Shown: positions 20,720 to 25,770 of the stretch, piece by piece
How positions within the stretch are numbered: position 1 is the stretch's first letter
Layout of the letters: each line of letters begins with the position of its first letter
Source of the DNA: Zygnema cylindricum
Lineage: Eukaryota > Streptophyta > Zygnematophyceae > Zygnematales > Zygnemataceae
Direction of reading: 5' to 3'
DNA: 25,770 bases
Assembly (NCBI GenBank): GCA_037447655.1
Contig: JBBHKE010002970.1
Span: forward strand, 137,399-163,168
Position numbers and translations under genes: made by a program
The notes under the pieces: model-generated
Seen by the model: the letters and a program-made list of their open reading frames with translations, nothing else
Databases searched by the model: none
Told to the model about the DNA's origin: nothing

Positions 20720-20871
20720 CGTTTCAAAAGGTTTCAAGTTCCTCGAGTTTAAAGTTTCAGAGGACACTTCGGAGGACACTTTTCGACTTTAGGGCTTTAA
20801 ATACAAAAACAAAACAAAAAAAGAGGAGGGTTTTTAAGTGTTTAGTGCGGTTTTTCATGCAGTTTCAAACA

Positions 20872-21080
20872 CACCGCTATTAGTGCTAACATTTTTTTTG
20901 CCACATAATACATCTTTTCCCCGTGCACACATATCGGACTTTGGATCTGACGGTGGCGATTGAAAGTAAGATTCTCAGCTTCCGATTGGCGGTCTCCGTG
21001 TGAAAATCGGACGAGTGTGTACGGAGAAAAAATTCTTTAAGTGGCAAAAAAACTATCAACACTAATAATAATAGACAGTG
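20872..21080. mobile_element. CACCGC-family MITE upstream of the CPP1-like promoter, about 209 bp
   Basis: The left end CACCGCTATTAGTGCTAAC is flanked by CA, probably a mutated TA; the right end GACAGTG is followed by TA. The inner arm CATCTTTTCCCCGTGCACAC pairs with GTGTGTACGGAGAAAAA. The centre (CGATTGAAAGTAAGATTCTC, then AGCTTCCGATTGGCGGTCTC) is nearly identical to that of the copy at 20151, so both belong to one subfamily. Confidence 0.82.
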
Positions 21081-21082
21081 TA

Positions 21083-21431
21083 TAGTTATTAGGTCAAGTG
21101 GTCCAAAGGTTCACTGGTCCACGCTGGACAAATCTCAGGGCCTTCAGTCATTCCGTACAATAGGTGTACAGGATCGCATATTTTAGAGTACGGTATGGTT
21201 CTAAAGTGCAGGGTTCAGGAAACAGGACCAGTTACAGGGCGAGTATATTTTGGTTGCCGTACTGCACGGAACTGCCTCTAGAACTTTTGGATAAGGGCGA
21301 AGAAGCCCCCCGATACACCGACCTACAAATTGGAATTCAACTTTTCTCCGAGCACAATTCCCATTTTCCTTTGGAGACCTCCAGTCGGAAGGTTACAGCA
21401 CTTAACAATACACTGTACCTACAATGAAGTA
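21083..21431. other. Spacer between MITEs, no gene recognised
   Basis: A plus-strand frame at 21164-21427 has no ATG start and no known motif. The segment ends in TACAGTA, the left flank of the next MITE. Confidence 0.4.
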
Positions 21432-21658
21432 CAGTACACTGCCAATCGCTATTAGCGTAGAAGTTTCTTTAGCGTATAGGAATAATTACAGTGATTTACG
21501 CTAATTAAGAATTTGAAAATTTTGAAAGAAATCGTTGACTCTAATTAGGAATTAATGCTTTTTATAAATAGTATGAATAATTCTATTTGAGAATTTGAGA
21601 AAAAAAAAGAGGGACCGAATTAGCGTTCAATACGCTAATAGCGATTGGCGGTGTACTG
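21432..21658. mobile_element. CACCGC-family MITE, simple subfamily, copy 1
   Basis: Ends are CAGTACACTGCCAATCGCTA (continuing TTAGCGTA) and TACGCTAATAGCGATTGGCG, then GTGTACTG, inverted over about 30 bp and flanked by TA (21430-21431, 21659-21660). The interior is AT-rich and non-coding. An alternative edge puts the TA directly before CACTGCC. Confidence 0.82.
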
Positions 21659-21660
21659 TA

Positions 21661-21876
21661 CACCGCCAATCGCTATTAGCGTGTACGTTTGATTAGCGTA
21701 TACTATTATTTGGCGTGGTGTACGCTAATTGGGAATTTGGAAATTTTGGAAGAAATCGACTACTCTAATTAGGAATTAGGGCTTTTTTAAATAGCGTGGA
21801 TAATTCTATTTGAGAATAAATAAATAAAAAAGCGGGACGGGATTAGCGTACACAACGCTAATAGCGATTGGCGGTG
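21661..21876. mobile_element. CACCGC-family MITE, simple subfamily, copy 2
   Basis: CACCGCCAATCGCTATTAGC at the left and GCTAATAGCGATTGGCGGTG at the right, a 20-bp perfect inverted pair. It begins seven bases after the right GGCGGTG of copy 1, separated only by TACTGTA. The interior resembles copy 1 (GGAATT, GAAATCGACTACTCTAATTA), so the two are sister copies in the same orientation. Confidence 0.82.
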
Positions 21877-21888
21877 TTTAGTACATTA

Positions 21889-22085
21889 CACCGCCAATCG
21901 CTATTAGAGTCAAGGATTAAATAGCGTCAAAAAACAATTAGCGTTATTGATTATAATTTAGTACCTGAGACGTGGCAGATTATGGTCCACGTACTTAAAT
22001 AGCATTATTAATTGTATTTCAGGTTTTTTTTTTTGAAAAAAGGGCACCGAATTGGCGTTATATACTCTAATAGCGATTGGCGGTG
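21889..22085. mobile_element. CACCGC-family MITE, simple subfamily, copy 3
   Basis: Starts CACCGCCAATCGCTATTAGA with TA before it and ends CTAATAGCGATTGGCGGTG followed by TA. About 197 bp. Twelve bases separate it from copy 2, and TACTGTA separates it from the next element. Confidence 0.82.
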
Positions 22086-22092
22086 TACTGTA

Positions 22093-22711
22093 CACCGCGA
22101 ATCGTAATTAGAGTAATGAAAAAATTAGAGTAAAAAAACAAAAAAAAACAATTAGAGTAAAGAACTCTAATTTATGTGATAGAACTTTTTCACAGAGGAA
22201 GTTTACTCTAATTTATTTAAGTACTCTATATTGGGTAATGTCGGCAATAAATTTTCGCGCTGAAATTATGAACACTAAATTACGTGGACGTACAGAATCT
22301 GTCGGTCCGTATAGTTTTGACGTCATTATGACGTTAGTATTATTTGTCGCGCTGAATGTCAGCTAATGTTCACACTGACGACGATGCTGTCGACGGACGA
22401 GAGTTATGCGAACGACTTTTTTTCGATGTGATTGATTTTTCGCTTAGTGCGATTTCACATGCGAGCGCGATTGTATTAAATCATTATTTGTACCTTTTTA
22501 CTTAAAAAAGTACAGTTTTGCACGGTCGACGTCGTCCGTACTCCACACTATTTAAAAAGAACCTATATTACAATTTTGTTACGCTAATTAAACTCACCTA
22601 AATTATAATAATTGAAAAATTAGAATCATTTACTCTATTTGATGTAATAGAGTCGAAATTTCGAGCGACCGAATTAGAGTAATTTACTCTATTACGATTC
22701 GCGGTGTACTG
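22093..22711. mobile_element. Longer CACCGCG element (about 620 bp) with a conserved core
   Basis: The left end CACCGCGAATCGTAATTAGA and the right end CTCTATTACGATTCGCGGTG are inverted. Many TTAGAGTAA subterminal motifs follow. From about 22286 to its end it matches 23733-24163 closely. No open coding frame of note. Confidence 0.78.
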
Positions 22712-23103
22712 TCCTGTAACTTTTAGCCTTGAACCTTCCCATCGCAAATTCTCAACCGTTGGATTAATACAGTGACAACAAAAATGACTCCACACTTTAC
22801 ACGGTTTTTAAGCCTATCCTGTAATCCCGGAGCCTTGGTCTGAAGCATAGTTCAAAAGTAGGTGAAAATAGGCCCATACAATATGCCTACTGTACGCAAA
22901 ACATACAATATGCCTATTGTACGCAAAACATTCAATATGGCCTTAAGACCCATAATGTATTGGTCGCAAAATGAAAAAAAATAGTAACAGGGTTGAGTCG
23001 CACATCCATCGATAGAGAATTAAACGTCATGTCTAAATTTTGAAAAACATTCGGACAATTTTTTATTTTTCCGTGAGTTTTGAACAATTTTTTTTTAAAC
23101 CAT
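22712..23103. other. Intergenic, no gene recognised
   Basis: Holds a tandem CATACAATATGCCTACTGTA/CATACAATATGCCTATTGTA (period 33, 22876 and 22909) preceded by ATAGTTCAAAAGTAGG at 22850, a sequence also found in the arms of the hairpin at 23126-23382. Confidence 0.5.
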
Positions 23104-23125
23104 CAGATTTGGACGATCGGACGGT

Positions 23126-23382
23126 CGTACGTTCGTACAAGAGTGTGCACAACGCACACACATACAGTATGCCTACTCTGCGCGAGTTTTGTGCCAAGTT
23201 TTGTGCCCCTACCAAAGGCCTACCATAAGAACGCCTACTTTTGAACTATGGTAAGACAATAGTTCAAAAGTAGGCGTTTTTATGGTAGGCCTTTGGTAGG
23301 CGCACAAAACTTGGCACAAAACTCGCGTAGAGTAGGCATACTGTATGTGTGTGCGTTGTGCACACTCTTGTACGAACGTACG
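23126..23382. repeat. Near-perfect 124-bp-arm inverted repeat with 9-base loop
   Basis: Arm 1 (23126-23249) and arm 2 (23259-23382) are complementary over 124 positions with three mismatches; two of these would be G-U pairs in the plus-strand RNA. The loop is GGTAAGACA. Outside the arms, CAGATT (23104-23109) pairs with AATCTG (23383-23388) after a 16-base bulge on the left. No target duplication seen. It could be a foldback element, an inverted duplication, or a small-RNA-producing hairpin locus. Confidence 0.93.
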
Positions 23383-23388
23383 AATCTG

Positions 23389-23732
23389 ACGTATGATCAT
23401 AGTACAGCGCACGCCGCCGGACGAAATTTTGTAGCAAACTGACATGGCGTAGGATGACATTCCGCGGGAAAGAAAAACCCGGAAAACAAAAACGCAGACG
23501 GGCAACCAAACAAAATTTCTACCGTTTTTTGGGCAATGTGGAATATTTATTTTTATCGTCCCATACTGCCTGGTTGGTCAATTTGAAGCTTTATTTAGTG
23601 TGGCCTTTAATATTGCAGACGCCAAGGGTGAACTTCCATTAGCGGAAAAGTGGGGTTGTTTACTGGACGCCGAACGATTTCGTGCATATTTGTACCATCT
23701 TTTTTTTGTCAGACGAAACATGACAAAATTAC
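23389..23732. other. Sequence with a coding-like block, no gene assigned
   Basis: The plus frame at 23603-23690 reads VAFNIADAKGELPLAEKWGC then LLDAERF; the block LPLAEKWGCLLDA has a near copy encoded at 9150-9200 on the other strand. No ATG start and no recognised domain. It abuts the repeat core at 23733. Confidence 0.35.
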
Positions 23733-24163
23733 GTAGATGTACAAAATCTGTCAGTCCGTATAGTATTGACGTCATTATGATGCTAGTACTATTTGTCGCA
23801 TTGAATGTCAGTTAATGTTCACACTGACGACGATGTTGTCGACGGACGAGAGTTATGCGAACGACTTTTTTTCGATGTGATTAATTTTTTTGTTTAGTGC
23901 GATTTCACGTGCGAGCGCGAGTCTTTTAAATCATAATTTGTACCTTTTTACTTATAAAAGTACAAACCTGCACGGTCGAACGTCGTCCGTACTCCACACT
24001 ATTTAAAAAGAACTTATATTAGAATATTTTACGCTAATTAAACCTCACCTAAATTAGAATAATGAAAAAATTAGAATCGATTACTCTGTTTGATGTGATA
24101 GAGTCGAAATTTCGAGCGACCTAATTAGAGTAATTTACTCTAATTACGATTCGCGGTGTACTG
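23733..24163. mobile_element. Second copy of the CACCGCG element core, left end missing
   Basis: Aligned with 22286-22711 over about 430 bp (for example GTCGACGGACGAGAGTTATG, then CGAACGACTTTTTTTCGATGTG). The right end ATTACGATTCGCGGTGTACT(G) is followed by TA (24164-24165). The left terminal repeat is not found, so this copy is truncated or joined to other sequence at about 23730. Confidence 0.72.
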
Positions 24164-24456
24164 TAGATTCAGTTGTTTCGTACTATACACGTTTTACACC
24201 CCGGAAAAAAATAAAAAATGTATAATAATATACTATGCATATAGCACGGTTTCATACTTTCATCACATATGGAGTTTCCAATCGTTTTCTGACATTCGAA
24301 GTTTTGAACATCCGAGGTACTGTACCATACATCTGTATACAAACGCGTTTTTCCTATTGATACGAGACTTATGACGGTTCTGTCCACACTCTATAAAGTT
24401 CTATCATAAGAACAATAGTTCAAAATTTAAATTGTGCGGAAATTGTTGGAAACACT
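24164..24456. other. Intergenic, no gene recognised
   Basis: No gene seen. CATAAGAACAATAGTTCAAA at 24404-24423 looks like a deleted version of the centre of the hairpin at 23126-23382. The final eight bases (GAAACACT) are the target duplication of the next element. Confidence 0.45.
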
Positions 24457-24899
24457 CATAGTTGTTCAAATCGTGCGTTTTTTTTCGATTTTTACGTATA
24501 GATCGTTTTTTTTTAAAAAGTCGCAAAAAAAACGTTGAGTACTTTCTGTCCGGTAAAATGAACGGGAAATATACGGGAAATGTACGTATTTTTACGGAAA
24601 ATATACGGACTTTGACGAAAAGATACGTCGCACTTCGTAGTACTTTCTGTCTGGTTAACTGAACAGAAATTTTACGGGAATGTACGAAATTGTACCGATA
24701 ATGTACGAACTATTACGGAAAGAGACGCACTGTTGCACCATTTGCGCGCGGTAAGTACGGATAGTACTAATACATGTACGAAATGTATAAAAGAGTACGA
24801 ATATAAAATCATTAACGATTTTTTTAAATCGTTCTTTGTGATTTCTACGTATAATTCGTTGATTTGAATCGTGCGTAAAATGCGGTTTGAACAACTATG
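24457..24899. mobile_element. Non-autonomous hAT-type MITE with perfect 8-bp target duplication
   Basis: Inverted ends CATAGTTGTTCAAATCG (left) and CATAGTTGTTCAAACCG (complement of right), 16 of 17 matching. GAAACACT stands immediately outside both ends (24449-24456 and 24900-24907). The CA start and 8-bp duplication fit hAT. The 443-bp interior has no coding frame but carries an internal duplication. Confidence 0.88.
24538..24735. repeat. Diverged 101-bp tandem duplication inside the hAT MITE
   Basis: AGTACTTTCTGTC begins at 24538 and 24639. Both copies continue with TGAAC(G/A)G, ACGGGAAATGTACG-like and TACGGA motifs, but are well diverged. Confidence 0.65.
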
Positions 24900-25081
24900 G
24901 AAACACTATATGCAGACAATCCATACTATACTTGTACCTTATTTCACAACGTGCGTATAGTATGGAACTATGGATCTGCTGCATATACTGTACTGTAGCG
25001 TTTACAATTTGAACTTTTCCTTAGACCATGGAACTTTCGGCATCATCCATGGAACGTGGAGGTTGGAAACGTATTATGAAG

Positions 25082-25124
25082 TTAGGGTTTCCTCGCGCCT
25101 CGTAACTCGGAAGGAAGACACGTG
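25082..25124 (+). promoter_or_regulatory. Telo-box and G-box cluster
   Basis: TTAGGGTTT (25082-25090) and ACACGTGGC (CACGTG at 25119-25124) lie 60-100 bp before a possible ATG at 25183. AGGGTTT boxes are typical close to transcription starts of plant housekeeping genes. Motif evidence only. Confidence 0.35.
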
Positions 25125-25182
25125 GCGATTCATGTGTTCGCCTGCTTCCTGAAGCCATTCCTCGCTCTGACTCTCGAGGGTC

Positions 25183-25212
25183 ATGGACGAGACGACTCTC
25201 CGCCGTCTTCAT
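25183..25212 (+). CDS. Possible short first exon (MDETTLRRLH) of a gene off the right edge
   Basis: The ATG at 25183 opens ten codons up to CAT|GTACGT, a fair splice donor followed by a T-rich, intron-like stretch. A telo-box and G-box lie upstream. The protein is not identifiable from ten residues and no following exon could be confirmed within the window. It may be chance. Confidence 0.22.
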
Positions 25213-25770
25213 GTACGTTTTTTCTGAGCTTTTGACTAATCTACTTCTTCTGTTTTGTTTTCTGCCTTTCTTTTTTTTTGTCGTTTACTTCTTCTTATGT
25301 TTGTCCTTTCTTTGGTTTTTTTTTCCCTATTCCTCTGTTCTTTAACTTCTCGTTTCACATTTTTTTTTTTTTTTTTTTCCGTCACTCTTCTTCCCGTTCA
25401 TCTCTCTCTGAAGCTCTTTGAGTTCTCCATCATTTTTTTTTGTACTTTTTAAAACTTTGAAAAGGAGGTAGAAATGTAAGTTTTTTGGAACACCGAAGAG
25501 GATATTGTACCATTTATTTGATTTTTGTACATTCGAAATTCTATCTTTATTTTCGTTCATATTTGGATAGAAGCATATCAGTCTTACTTTATTGGTTTGT
25601 TGCTCTTTCACTCTATGGAGCGAAGCCATTTTTTTTTATGTCTTTCACCATTTTTGAAGACCGGATTTCTCATTTCTTTGGACTCTAATCTCGAAATTAA
25701 GACTCGGTCATAACAAGTGATAATTTCTACTTAGTCACGAGGCCCATCATGCCAGTTTCGGGTCATCTCT

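Larger units (their letters stand above)
24908..25770. other. Right edge, no confirmed gene
   Basis: After the hAT MITE comes a short GC-richer zone with promoter-like motifs (25082-25212), then a T-rich stretch of about 250 bp (25213-25450) resembling a plant intron or UTR, and AT-rich sequence to the end. Open frames here are short and unrecognised. Confidence 0.4.

Noticed and set aside
20419-20883. 154-residue plus-strand open frame over exon 1
   Set aside because: Antisense shadow of the CPP1-like first exon and promoter; the minus strand carries the transit peptide and splice donor.

Overview
This is a eukaryotic nuclear window from a green plant. The main evidence is one complete, six-exon, intron-bearing gene on the minus strand (20591 to 15470) that encodes a plastid-targeted J-like membrane protein of the CPP1/CDF1 (DUF3353) family. 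Plant-type transposable elements surround it. The species is not identifiable from sequence alone. The general feel (AT-rich, a Copia element primed by initiator-Met tRNA, a LINE-type reverse transcriptase of the PNGGIR type) would fit a non-seed plant, but that is a guess.

Layout, left to right. 1-6249: a decayed Ty1/Copia LTR retrotransposon on the minus strand, with 5' LTR (5833-6249), primer-binding site (5819-5830), an unusually long repeat-rich leader, gag with a CCHC knuckle, an intact protease-integrase reading frame, and frameshifted RT-RNase H; its 3' LTR is off the left edge. 7245-8101: a non-autonomous hAT element with an 8-bp target duplication and an internal 50-bp tandem array. 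8102-10290: repeat debris, a purine/pyrimidine switch tract and small duplications. 10294-11850: three 71-bp tandem monomers directly before a broken LINE-like reverse transcriptase pseudogene. 11851-15469: no recognised gene; one MITE, a 17-bp minisatellite and an AAT microsatellite.

15470-20591 is the CPP1-like gene. Its six exons were reconstructed by joining GT-AG introns with consistent phase: 852 nt, 283 aa plus stop. Intron 4 holds about 15 copies of a roughly 58-bp minisatellite, intron 3 a 101-bp duplication, and intron 1 a MITE. The core promoter has a TATATATA box, a G-box and ACGT motifs. 20872-24163: a dense nest of TA-flanked MITEs with CACCGC ends, several of them abutting, and an almost perfect 124-bp-arm hairpin. 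24457-24899: a second non-autonomous hAT element with a perfect 8-bp target duplication. At 25082-25212 there may be the 5' end of another gene that runs off the right edge.

The most interesting points are the plastid gene whose first exon and core promoter lie between two MITEs of one family, the minisatellite built of splice-acceptor-like units in its intron 4, the long near-perfect hairpin, and the pre-gag reading frame in the Copia leader.
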